Part shown: in pieces, positions 18,943 to 26,599 of the stretch | Layout: each line of letters opens with the position of its first letter | Numbering within the stretch: the stretch's first letter is position 1 | Source of the DNA: a virus | Direction: 5' to 3' (one strand) | Length of the DNA stretch: 48,329 nucleotides | Virus record (IMG/VR): IMGVR_UViG_3300031711_000005 | Coordinates: 1-48,329 of that record | Notes under the pieces: generated by a model | The model's database searches: none | What the model saw: the letters and a program-made list of their open reading frames with translations, nothing else | What the model was told of the DNA's origin: nothing | Made by a program: the position numbers and the translations under genes

Positions 18943-19949
18943 TATTTCAAAGCGGATATCCATCCGCCAACAGGCATTTGCACCGCGCTGGTAATAAACG
19001 TGTTATCCCCGGTGAGCGCGGAATAGAGCCCGTTGGTGATCATTTCATGCATGAGCACATTTGGGTGTTGATCGTTTCCCCATGCCGTGGTCGCGCCCGT
19101 CGAGTCTCCAACCACGCCCGAAGCCACAAGCGATTTTAGGTATGCGTGCAGATCAAAGAATGGCACGCCTTGGGCATTCGCTGCCGCGAGTTGGGCGGCC
19201 CGAACCGGGCCATAATTCGAGTAATCCGCCGAAAGCGTGTCGCCGAGACCATTCGCGAAGTTCAGCCAATGGGCCGACATGACTAGGATTCTTTGGCATC
19301 CCTGCGTTGGGTCCGCGTTGTCGGCGATTCGACTCCAACCTGATGGCCCTGCCTGTGCATTTCGATAGATCCAGATCCTTGGCGCGGGAGAACCTGACAG
19401 ATCTCCGGTGACCGTTGGCAGATTGGGGGGCGATCCGATATTGTATCCCCCGGTGCCTGAGTTATCCGCCTGAACCAGGTATCGAGACTCGTTTGGTATC
19501 AGAGGCTTAAAACCATAGGTTTGATAGGCGGGAAGATTTGCCGGAGCCGCAACTACTCCGGAGACTCCGTTCCGAATTGCCCGGATAATCTGTTCAATCT
19601 GGCTCTGCGTCTGGGCCTGTGAATATGTGCCAGGATCATTCACCCCGATCATGAGGGTGCATGCTGTTGGAACTTCAAACACCGTGCCTCTTTGGCCCTG
19701 GCTCGATATGACCATCAGTTGCTGTGGGATGATTGAGAGTAGATCCTGGGTTTTAAAACCGGCATGCCCGCAATTTCTGGCGATGCAATTCGCCCCGGCT
19801 GCCCGAAGCCTGGCTGACACTTTAGCCGGGTACATATCGCTGACCATCACTCCAAGCGTATATGCCATCGTGATTGAGTCCCCGAAACAATAGATCGTGG
19901 CCCCTCTCGGTGATTTCGTGAACGCGGTTTGAATCGCTGAGGATGACAT
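18942..19949 (-). CDS. SGNH/GDSL hydrolase family protein, 335 aa
   Basis: The product has the four blocks of SGNH hydrolases: GDSIT (Ser25 the nucleophile), NCGHAG (Gly61 for the oxyanion hole), GVND (Asn104) and NDQHPN (Asp293 and His295 completing the triad). The family cleaves ester bonds, often acetyl groups on glycans. There is no signal peptide. It sits in the receptor-interaction cassette of the phage operon, translationally coupled to the fibre that has its own SGNH domain. A tail-borne glycan esterase is the most likely role. Confidence 0.8.
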   Translation of the reverse strand: MSSSAIQTAFTKSPRGATIYCFGDSITMAYTLGVMVSDMYPAKVSARLRAAGANCIARNCGHAGFKTQDLLSIIPQQLMVISSQGQRGTVFEVPTACTLMIGVNDPGTYSQAQTQSQIEQIIRAIRNGVSGVVAAPANLPAYQTYGFKPLIPNESRYLVQADNSGTGGYNIGSPPNLPTVTGDLSGSPAPRIWIYRNAQAGPSGWSRIADNADPTQGCQRILVMSAHWLNFANGLGDTLSADYSNYGPVRAAQLAAANAQGVPFFDLHAYLKSLVASGVVGDSTGATTAWGNDQHPNVLMHEMITNGLYSALTGDNTFITSAVQMPVGGWISALK

Positions 19950-19953
19950 AACT

Positions 19954-20838
19954 TTAGCAGATGAAACTGGGCGTCACGTTTACGGCGCCACTGATGCTCG
20001 CTTTGATGCTCAAATGGCCGGAAGTCGCCCCGACTAATCCCTGCACTGGAAGCGGCCATGTGTCGTTTGCGGGGATGTCATGCTGGAAGACGATCAAGGA
20101 GCCCGTTACGTCTTGGCCGTAGACGGTGACCGTGCCAGATGACGTGTTCACGAATAACAGCCCAATTAATGCCCGACCTAGGTTAAATGGAGTGGCCCAG
20201 ATTGACGTCAGCGCCTGATAAGAAGCCGTGAGTGTCTTGGGCAACGCGGAAGATGGAACATGCGGCATTTCCTCGTAGCCGGCGTTACGGTCGACCACCA
20301 GGCCCCAGATCCGATGATCCGATGCCACAGACGGAATTGCCGAGGCTTCTATCCTGACCGCGTGCTCGGTGTCCGACAGTCCAGTAACGACGAACGCTGA
20401 TTCTATGCCGAAATTGGTGATTGTCGCCCCATTCTCCAAAAAACGTTTTCGCAGCACTCTGTATGCTACGCCGTCGATGATTAGGTCGAAGTCCGGATAA
20501 GCCCCGCCACCGGAATTGTTCATGGTCGGGTCGTACCGAACCCCAACCACCGTGCCCCTGACCTTAGTCTGGATACTGAATTCGCTGCTCGATGATCCCG
20601 CGGGCATAGCCGGAATCGTTCCCGAAAAGCAACATGATCCGGACCCATCGGGGTTCCCTAGCCCAAGGTATCCATCGTAGAACGTGAACCCGCTGGTCGT
20701 AATCGAATCCTTTCGAAACGGATAACTGACAAGATTATTACGGGCATTGACCCTTATGTGCCCCTGTTCTGTGCCATCATCCACCCAGGCTTTTGCAAAA
20801 CTGGAATCGGGAGGCGGTGAAAATAGATCGTTGCTCAT
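19954..20838 (-). CDS. Putative tail surface protein, 294 aa
   Basis: This beta-rich protein (MSNDLFSPPPDSSFAKAW start) contains two apparent jelly-roll or Ig-like parts, with strands such as VRGTVVGVRYDP, DFDLIIDGVAYRVL and ALIGLLFVNTSSGTVTVYGQD. Similar low-specificity beta proteins are common as phage tail appendages. It is 4 bp upstream of the SGNH hydrolase gene and probably acts with it. No catalytic residues are recognised. Confidence 0.55.
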   Translation of the reverse strand: MSNDLFSPPPDSSFAKAWVDDGTEQGHIRVNARNNLVSYPFRKDSITTSGFTFYDGYLGLGNPDGSGSCCFSGTIPAMPAGSSSSEFSIQTKVRGTVVGVRYDPTMNNSGGGAYPDFDLIIDGVAYRVLRKRFLENGATITNFGIESAFVVTGLSDTEHAVRIEASAIPSVASDHRIWGLVVDRNAGYEEMPHVPSSALPKTLTASYQALTSIWATPFNLGRALIGLLFVNTSSGTVTVYGQDVTGSLIVFQHDIPANDTWPLPVQGLVGATSGHLSIKASISGAVNVTPSFIC

Positions 20839-20842
20839 AACC

Positions 20843-21499
20843 TTAGCTCGTTGTTACCCTCAAATCTGTCACTCCAACTGGATTGCCGTTCGCGTCTCTC
20901 GTGAAAGCATCTTGGACCACTGTCTTCCCGGAATTTGCGTGGCTCAATGTGTATCCGTTCACCAGCCCAAATGTGGCGTCTTTTGCGGTCCTGGTGTAAA
21001 CTCCCGCCGAATCGTCCGCCCACTGGATGGTCGCGCTCGATATCGTTTGGTCCGGGTCACGCGTAGGCGAACCGATGATTTGGTACCCGCCCTCCATCGC
21101 CCATTCAAGCAACTGCTGGTCCGTCGCGCCATTAGGAGGCGTAGGCGTCGGTCCGCCCGTCTGGCTCACTGCCGGAGTTACCATGAATACGCCCGAACGA
21201 GGCCGATATCTGACATCATCACCCTCGCGGTATAGGAGCAAATCGTAAAGGTAGCGCTCGTTCACAGTGAGACCAGCCGAGTGCCTCCAGCTCAGTGAGC
21301 AGGCCAGGTTCCCATCGGCGCCCATGGAAATCCCAGCGTCATTTACAATCTCGATCAGGACGTTGCCCGAGCTATCGAGCACCTGAAACACTGCTGACCA
21401 GCCGGTCAAATCCACTGGCGCACCATCCGTCGTAATCGATTCCGACCAGGAATAAGTGGCTCCCTGGGGAAACACAATGTCTCGTGACTGGTAATCCAT
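20843..21499 (-). CDS. Putative tail/baseplate appendage protein with Ig-like N-terminus, 218 aa
   Basis: Residues 1-100 read like the Ig-like N-terminal domain found in BppU-type baseplate proteins: FPQGATYSWSESITTDGAPVDLTGWSAVF, then strands with RYLYDLLLYREGDDVRYRPRSGVFMV. A Pro/Gly linker and a second domain (SSATIQWADDSAGVYTRT) follow. The domain in BppU-type proteins anchors receptor-binding proteins to the virion. That role fits its place just ahead of the surface-protein cassette. The similarity is by pattern only. Confidence 0.5.
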   Translation of the reverse strand: MDYQSRDIVFPQGATYSWSESITTDGAPVDLTGWSAVFQVLDSSGNVLIEIVNDAGISMGADGNLACSLSWRHSAGLTVNERYLYDLLLYREGDDVRYRPRSGVFMVTPAVSQTGGPTPTPPNGATDQQLLEWAMEGGYQIIGSPTRDPDQTISSATIQWADDSAGVYTRTAKDATFGLVNGYTLSHANSGKTVVQDAFTRDANGNPVGVTDLRVTTS

Positions 21500-21583
21500 C
21501 TCGCGTCGTTTTAAGTTGCCCCGCCGGGCTGCAACGGACCGGGCGAGGCGTTTTGGGGGTGAACCAACACGTGACCCAAAGCC

Positions 21584-22126
21584 TTATGGGCCCCCTATGG
21601 GATCTCGGGCCTGCGACCACAAGACGCTCGCGGTCGACACGATGTCGGTCACCGTGGACGTTATGCCGGCCGGCCGGATCCACCGGAAGTTGTCTATCCA
21701 GGCTGCGGGTATATTGGTCGCGCCGCTGGTCAGATTGGTCCCGTTGATTGCAAAGGTTGGACCGACGTAGGTTATCGTGGTCCAATTTGTGGAGGTGGCC
21801 AGTGCGTCAGGATTGACCTGGAACTTGTACTGCACGGTCGACGCAGTCGCCGTGTTGGTGGGCGCGGAGAAGGTAGCTTGGATATACATTCCCCGGTGCT
21901 GAAGAACCGTGACCGCGGTCCCGACCTGGTTGGAGGTCGCCGACGCCGGCATGGTCGAAGGGAAGCCAACAAATGACCCCTCCAGCGTTGGGCCTGGGGG
22001 CGCAACCACCGTCTGAGCTCTGGCAGGCGGTCCGCCTTCGAACATGATTACGGAGCTGATGATCGCGGCCGCCAATAGCAAAGGTGCGATGATTGCGATC
22101 TCAGGGAAACTGCTTCTACTTTTCAT
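21584..22126 (-). CDS. Exported or membrane-anchored beta protein in the head module, 180 aa
   Basis: The N-terminus (MKSRSSFPEIAIIAPLLLAAAII then PPARAQ) is a signal peptide or membrane anchor ending in an AxA-type site. The rest is Thr/Ala/Asn-rich beta sequence with FNWTT-like strands (TNWTTITYVGPTFAING). A TTG seven codons upstream is possible but the ATG is preferred. An export signal on a protein encoded next to the capsid gene is unusual. It could be a surface-altering cargo protein rather than a virion part. Confidence 0.5.
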   Translation of the reverse strand: MKSRSSFPEIAIIAPLLLAAAIISSVIMFEGGPPARAQTVVAPPGPTLEGSFVGFPSTMPASATSNQVGTAVTVLQHRGMYIQATFSAPTNTATASTVQYKFQVNPDALATSTNWTTITYVGPTFAINGTNLTSGATNIPAAWIDNFRWIRPAGITSTVTDIVSTASVLWSQARDPIGGP

Positions 22127-22155
22127 GGTTTTGATCTTTCGATTCAACGTTTGGC

Positions 22156-22179
22156 TTTCGAGGTTTCGAGGTTTCGAGG
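22156..22179. repeat. Three tandem TTTCGAGG octamers
   Basis: TTTCGAGG is repeated exactly three times between the capsid gene and the exported-protein gene, about 30-50 bp upstream of the latter's ATG on the minus strand. It is one of several short tandem arrays at gene junctions of the head module. Confidence 0.8.
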
Positions 22180-22189
22180 ATGAGGCCGC

Positions 22190-23107
22190 TTAGCTCAGGG
22201 TGATCCTGCGCCCAGCCAGGGTGCCTACGATTTGGATGTCCTCGCTCCAGTCGCACCGCAAGACGGTGTTGGTCTGGTCCTCGGTGACATACTCGCGCAC
22301 GCCCATGACGCTGCTATCTCCGTCGGTGAAGTTCTTCATCCAGCCCGGATCGTAAGTGGTCGGATTCGGGGTCCGGATGAAGATGAACACGTCATCGCCG
22401 ACAACGAGCTGCTTTGCGGCAGCGGCTCCTAGTTTGGCCGTGTCTTGGCTCAGAACAGCCACGCGGATCTGCACGGCCGGATTGAGCATCATCGTGGCTG
22501 CCTGGCTCTCGGTTACGCCGATGAGAGCCGCTCCCGGCATGCGTTTGATCACCTTCGCGTGGCTGCGGAACTTGCGCCAGGCGCTTAGGCCGAACACAAT
22601 CGCACCGGCCAGCATGCCGGTATCCGTCGCAATCGCCTCAAACTGGGCGTCCAGTTCGTTGATCGGATCAACGTCCGGGCTGCTCCAATTGCCGACGTTG
22701 GCCGTGGCGGCCAGCTTCTTCATGATGCTGACCACCTTGACCTCGTGGGAGAGGATGGTTGCTGAGAGCAGCGTCTGAAGCTTGTTCTCCTCAAGTTGGG
22801 CGATGTTTGCGCCGGCTGCCTTGCGTTCCGCCTGGTCAATCGCAATTTCCAGAGCTTGGGGCTGGCAATTGTAACTGGGGTCGGTGGTCAGATACTCGAT
22901 CCGGCGCGCCTTCCCGCCGATCGCTCGGCTGGTGTCGTAAGTCTGGAACGAGTTCTTGTCATCGAACTTCTTGTATTTGCCCGTGCTTCCCACGACCGGG
23001 ATAAGCGGCGCAACGAATTGGGCCAGGGCGCTCGCGCGATCCTGGAGGTAACCCTGCGCATAATTGGTCAGCGTGGGGTTGTAACTGGCTTGTGCTTGTA
23101 CGCTCAT
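22190..23107 (-). CDS. Major capsid protein, 305 aa
   Basis: The protein has the usual composition and size of HK97-fold capsid subunits: a helical N-arm (NPTLTNYAQGYLQDRASALAQF, then VAPLIPVV), a P-domain-like middle with FGLSAWRKFRSHAKVIKRM, and a beta-rich end with RCDWSEDIQIVGTLAGRRI. The segment KYKKFDDKNSF resembles the E-loop region. It follows the protease/scaffold and decoration genes as in Mu-like head modules and forms the icosahedral shell. A purine-rich AGAAAGAGA lies ahead of the ATG. Confidence 0.8.
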   Translation of the reverse strand: MSVQAQASYNPTLTNYAQGYLQDRASALAQFVAPLIPVVGSTGKYKKFDDKNSFQTYDTSRAIGGKARRIEYLTTDPSYNCQPQALEIAIDQAERKAAGANIAQLEENKLQTLLSATILSHEVKVVSIMKKLAATANVGNWSSPDVDPINELDAQFEAIATDTGMLAGAIVFGLSAWRKFRSHAKVIKRMPGAALIGVTESQAATMMLNPAVQIRVAVLSQDTAKLGAAAAKQLVVGDDVFIFIRTPNPTTYDPGWMKNFTDGDSSVMGVREYVTEDQTNTVLRCDWSEDIQIVGTLAGRRITLS

Positions 23108-23143
23108 GTTGTCTCTTTCTGAGGATGGATGGTTGTGTTTTGG

Positions 23144-23171
23144 CCTTCAGCCCTGAGCCTTTAGCCTTTCG
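23144..23171. repeat. Four degenerate heptamers in the capsid leader
   Basis: CCTTCAG, CCCTGAG, CCTTTAG and CCTTTCG follow each other without gaps, 37-64 bp upstream of the capsid start on the minus strand. The same CCTTCAG-like unit reappears in the portal gene. Copy number could alter the leader without touching the coding sequence. Confidence 0.7.
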
Positions 23172-23172
23172 A

Positions 23173-23559
23173 TTATGGCGCGGTGATCGGGCGATACAGC
23201 ACCGCCTCAATTCGTTCACCGGGATTACCGGCTTCCAGCGCTCTGGCGCATTGCGTGTGTCCCGTCACCGTCGGCTCGAATGTCCCGGTGGCCGTAATGG
23301 TGAGGTAATCTCCCAGCTTGCAGGCGGCGGATGCGGCGTCGAGCTGCACGTGCACGCTTCCAACCGAGCCCTCGCAAATGGCGATGGCCGATTTGCCGCT
23401 CACGTCCTGGCCCTCCGTAATCACCCCAATGGGGATTTGATTGTTGGCGGTCACCAGTGCGGCCTTGGGCCCGGCTGCGTAAACGACGGCATAGCCGTCC
23501 TTGCCCAAATGTGATTCGTTTGGCGTAAGCGCCAAAACTGCTTCTTCGCGAACTCTCAT
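23173..23559 (-). CDS. Capsid decoration protein, DUF2190-like, 128 aa
   Basis: This small beta-barrel type protein includes YAVVYAAGPKAALVTANNQIPIGVITEGQDV and a later block QLDAASAACKLGDYLTI. The '.. p.Gv...g....g..v.v...G.v.v...a...i..Gd.l' pattern is characteristic of DUF2190 and gpD-like decoration proteins. They sit on the capsid surface and stabilise it. It lies between protease/scaffold and capsid genes, the expected place. The second Cys in the AACKLGD block is not typical but not informative. Confidence 0.7.
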   Translation of the reverse strand: MRVREEAVLALTPNESHLGKDGYAVVYAAGPKAALVTANNQIPIGVITEGQDVSGKSAIAICEGSVGSVHVQLDAASAACKLGDYLTITATGTFEPTVTGHTQCARALEAGNPGERIEAVLYRPITAP

Positions 23560-23613
23560 GATTGTTTCGTTTCCTGTTTTGAGTTTTGTGTTTCGAACGG
23601 TTGGGGCTGCGCC

Positions 23614-24042
23614 TTACGACCTGAACAGCGTCGGCTTGGCCGTCCTGACAGCCTGCCAGGCCGCCTGGAAGGACATCCCGGGATGCGCCGCCCGATATTC
23701 TGCCACGGCAACGCGCTGGGCTTCGCCGTTCGCCGCTGCCGTTCCGTCCTCGGTCTCGGCATTCCCGCCTTCGATCACGCGCACCGGCACCCCGCTCTTG
23801 GGCATTGCGGCCAGGAGCTCCTCGGCCTCGGGATCTTCGGCGATCCGTTTGATCCATTTGCCCTGCAACTCGGTGTTCTTGGGCGGAATGCGCCCGTCGC
23901 CCGCTGCCGCCTCCACCAGCGCCTTCGCGCGCTTTTCAGCGGATGCTTTGGCCTTGGTTTTCAGATCGCCGACTTCGGTCTTGAGCGCCGCGATCTCGCT
24001 ATCTTTCGCCGCCAATGCGGCCTGTAACTCTGTTTCGGTCAT
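23614..24042 (-). CDS. Nested internal start: scaffold protein, 142 aa
   Basis: Within the protease gene, in the same frame, an ATG at codon 175 (MTETELQAALAAKDSEIAAL) follows AAAGGAAAC, a strong Shine-Dalgarno at short spacing. The product would be the coiled-coil scaffold alone. In phage Mu the scaffold is made in this way from the 3' part of gene I, and lambda does the same with C and Nu3. Separate synthesis is inferred from the site, not shown. Confidence 0.6.
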   Translation of the reverse strand: MTETELQAALAAKDSEIAALKTEVGDLKTKAKASAEKRAKALVEAAAGDGRIPPKNTELQGKWIKRIAEDPEAEELLAAMPKSGVPVRVIEGGNAETEDGTAAANGEAQRVAVAEYRAAHPGMSFQAAWQAVRTAKPTLFRS

Positions 24043-24564
24043 GTTTCCTTTCGTGTTATCTCCAGGCGCCGCCTGGTCGGCTTCTGCTGCCATGATGGTC
24101 AGGCCCGAAAACGCCGGCTGATTCACCAGCGATCCAGCATTCACTCGCGTCCCGACAATTCGCCCGTCATCGTCCACCAGGACGGTCGGCGAAAATCCTT
24201 CGTAATCCTTGCCCTCCAATGCGGCCTTGCCGCTTGCGGTCCATTCGACCCGTGCTTTGACGCCGTCGCCTCCCCATGAAAACTCTTTCAGCCAGGCAGA
24301 GGCCTTGCCGCCCCCCTTGGCGTTCTCGTGATCGAAGCCAAACATGGGCCTGCGACCGGCCTTCACCAGGGCCTGAAAGCTCTCCTGCAGTCTCGACGCC
24401 ACTGACGCATCGATCGTCACGGTGGTCGGCTTGGCCTCTCCGTTGACGTAAGGGGTGATCTGATGCGTGCCTGCCGGCAGATAGGTAATGACGTCCGGCA
24501 AAGGCTTGCCCACCTCGGGCGCCACTCCCAAACACTCCATCAGTCGAAAAACGTTCTGTTTCAT
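23614..24564 (-). CDS. Mu I-like head maturation protease with C-terminal scaffold, 316 aa
   Basis: The N-terminal 160 residues match Mu-like protein I: FGFDHEN (DHE at 78-80), a WTASGKAALEGKDYEGFSPTVL block and NQPAFSGLTIMAA near 148-160. This protease trims the scaffold during head assembly. After a linker the C-terminal half is a coiled coil (TETELQAALAAKDSEIAALK) followed by a conserved tail, typical of an internal scaffold. AAGGAA precedes the ATG. An internal ATG starts the scaffold separately (see that entry). Confidence 0.8.
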   Translation of the reverse strand: MKQNVFRLMECLGVAPEVGKPLPDVITYLPAGTHQITPYVNGEAKPTTVTIDASVASRLQESFQALVKAGRRPMFGFDHENAKGGGKASAWLKEFSWGGDGVKARVEWTASGKAALEGKDYEGFSPTVLVDDDGRIVGTRVNAGSLVNQPAFSGLTIMAAEADQAAPGDNTKGNMTETELQAALAAKDSEIAALKTEVGDLKTKAKASAEKRAKALVEAAAGDGRIPPKNTELQGKWIKRIAEDPEAEELLAAMPKSGVPVRVIEGGNAETEDGTAAANGEAQRVAVAEYRAAHPGMSFQAAWQAVRTAKPTLFRS

Positions 24565-24566
24565 GG

Positions 24567-25166
24567 TTAGTTCCTTTGGATCTGCAAAATCTCCTCTCGA
24601 AATTGTATCTCCGCGCCTTCGCTTACCGCTCGATCCATGACCGACGGTTCAGGCAGAGCTCTTGGGTCGGGCAATTGATTCACCTCGGTTTTCAGCCGAT
24701 AGAACAACGTCAACTCCCCGTCGACCTTCGCACCGAGGAAACTCCTGAAATCGCGCTTGAGCGTGACTACGAATAGTTTCACGCCCAGCTCCTGTTCCAG
24801 AACGCTCGCACGGCGACCGTGGGCGTCGGGATGCATGGGAATGGTCAGCCAAGGGACATTCTTGGCCACGATCTGTCCCCCAAAATACTTCTGAGCGAAC
24901 TCCGGAGCGCCAATGACCACTGTGGCTTGCCGGTCGGTCTGGAGCGCGTCTGGTACTACAACCGAATCAGATATCTTGCTCCAAAAGCCCGTACTCTTGC
25001 CCCCCAGTTTGTTGCCCTCACCGGCCCGGCTCTTGAAGTGCTGCTGCAAGCAATCCTGCAACGACCCCGCCGCGGCCGCCAGAATCCGCCGTGGCTTCTC
25101 GGCTAGCTTGATCAAGTCCTTCAGCGCGTTGCGGAGCTCTCCCGCCTGGATTCGTAGCACGATCAT
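24567..25166 (-). CDS. Phage virion morphogenesis protein, Mu gpG-like, 199 aa
   Basis: The protein starts with a helix (LRIQAGELRNALKDLIKLAE) and contains FKSRAGEGNKLGGKSTGFWSK, a form of the motif seen in gpG-type virion morphogenesis proteins ('F...g.P.G..W'). The centre has APEFAQKYFGGQIVAK and PMHPDAHGRR, and the end is acidic. These proteins act in head-tail completion. The start overlaps the stop of the Mu F-like gene (ATGA), so translation is coupled. Confidence 0.65.
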   Translation of the reverse strand: MIVLRIQAGELRNALKDLIKLAEKPRRILAAAAGSLQDCLQQHFKSRAGEGNKLGGKSTGFWSKISDSVVVPDALQTDRQATVVIGAPEFAQKYFGGQIVAKNVPWLTIPMHPDAHGRRASVLEQELGVKLFVVTLKRDFRSFLGAKVDGELTLFYRLKTEVNQLPDPRALPEPSVMDRAVSEGAEIQFREEILQIQRN

Positions 25167-26599
25167 GCGGGCCCCCTGAGATAGCGGATAACTCGGCCCT
25201 CATAGTTCTGGCCAGTGGCGCGGGTCCAATCGAGGGCGCGAGCGGCGGCATAAAGCTCCGCCGTCTTAATGTCCGTCTGGAATCCCGCCACCGCCTTTCC
25301 CGCGGGATCCACAATCACCACTTGCACCGTGGCTCGCTTGGCGGCCATGGCTTCGAAGCGGTCCAGCCCAAAACCAAGCCAGCGGCCGTTATCGCTATTG
25401 TCGCGGACCTGATCCCAGACCGGGCGTTCTTCGGTGGCGAACTTGCTGGTCAGCCCCTGGTCATAGACAAAGAGATTCGGTCCCTCGCTGCGAGCGACCA
25501 CACCGTTCGGAAGATGGGGCTGAAGATCCTTGGCTACTGACTCTGCCCAATTGGCATCGCCGTAGCTTTCGTGGAAGAGGGGTTTTCGTCCGGTTGAGAC
25601 GGCGCTGATTTCGACTGCGTTCGCGCGCGCAACATCCGCTTGTAGTTGGCTTGGGCTATCGGGACTCCCTCCTCCCAATCGATTTCCGCCAAGAGCCTCT
25701 TCGCTTCGGGCGAAGACGCGTCCAGCGTCTTCACGTATGCGGGTCCGTTGCTGCTCATAAACCTTAGCGTCACCTTTCCACTTCACCACGTCCTGGTCAA
25801 CCTCGATTTGATCACCGAAAATCGATTTGAGATTCTGGCGCGCCGCGGGCTTGAGCTCCTTCACTTCCCGCTGAAGCTTGTCAGTGAACTCGGCCTTGCT
25901 GGGCTTGAGCTCCTGCCCCATCTGGAGCAGGCCCAGCTCCCGCGCGCGACGGCGGAGCACCGGTCGGACCCACATCCCACTACCGAAATCGAATGGCGGC
26001 CAAGGCTTGCCGAACCGGCTCAACGCCTCCCAGATCGGCGACGTCTTCAGCGCGACCATGGCCTCTTTGCTCGCGCCCACCCAGCCAACCGCCGCGCCGG
26101 CCTCCTGCCACCTGGCTTCCCAGTGCCGCTTCACCTTGCGCTCTGCCTTGCGGTAAAGCTCCCAGGCAGGCACTGCGTTGAGCATGTCCGGGTCCTGACC
26201 TGACTTCCAATTGGCGAACCCCATGGCATCGGCTGTCTGCATCTCATAGATCAGCCGGGCCCGAGCCTCGCTCGTAATATCCTGGATCGTTCCGCGCTTG
26301 GACTCATCGACCGGCGTCAAACCTTCGCTGATTGCCAGCTTCTGCAAATCCGCGATGAATCCGCTTCTGCTGGTCAGTGCCCCATTGGCGTTGCGCCGAT
26401 GCGAGAGGATGTCGCTCACGCCGTCCTGCACCCGCTGAAGCATCTTGGCGCTCTCAACGCCGGCGCTGAACTGCCCGGTAATGCGGAACTGGACCGGCGT
26501 CTGGGCCCACCCGGCCGAGCGTAGGACGCTGCCGATCGGCGTCTTGGCGTCGTGATAGAGCATCGCGTCCTCAATGGGCGCTAGAATGAGCTCAGGCAT
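25163..26599 (-). CDS. Mu F-like minor head protein (head morphogenesis), 478 aa
   Basis: The protein follows the portal and has the helical N-terminal half of phage Mu F/SPP1 gp7 proteins, with the segment SEARARLIYEMQTADAMGFANW typical of the family's conserved helix. It continues with KPWPPFDFGSGMWVRPVLRRRAREL. The C-terminal third contains a separate domain (RVFARSEEALGG then a beta-rich part ending RVIRYLRGP). Mu F-like proteins are minor head subunits present at the portal vertex. The start at MPELILAP is set by GGGAGGCGGCA just before it, and overlaps the portal stop. Confidence 0.75.
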   Translation of the reverse strand: MPELILAPIEDAMLYHDAKTPIGSVLRSAGWAQTPVQFRITGQFSAGVESAKMLQRVQDGVSDILSHRRNANGALTSRSGFIADLQKLAISEGLTPVDESKRGTIQDITSEARARLIYEMQTADAMGFANWKSGQDPDMLNAVPAWELYRKAERKVKRHWEARWQEAGAAVGWVGASKEAMVALKTSPIWEALSRFGKPWPPFDFGSGMWVRPVLRRRARELGLLQMGQELKPSKAEFTDKLQREVKELKPAARQNLKSIFGDQIEVDQDVVKWKGDAKVYEQQRTRIREDAGRVFARSEEALGGNRLGGGSPDSPSQLQADVARANAVEISAVSTGRKPLFHESYGDANWAESVAKDLQPHLPNGVVARSEGPNLFVYDQGLTSKFATEERPVWDQVRDNSDNGRWLGFGLDRFEAMAAKRATVQVVIVDPAGKAVAGFQTDIKTAELYAAARALDWTRATGQNYEGRVIRYLRGPA

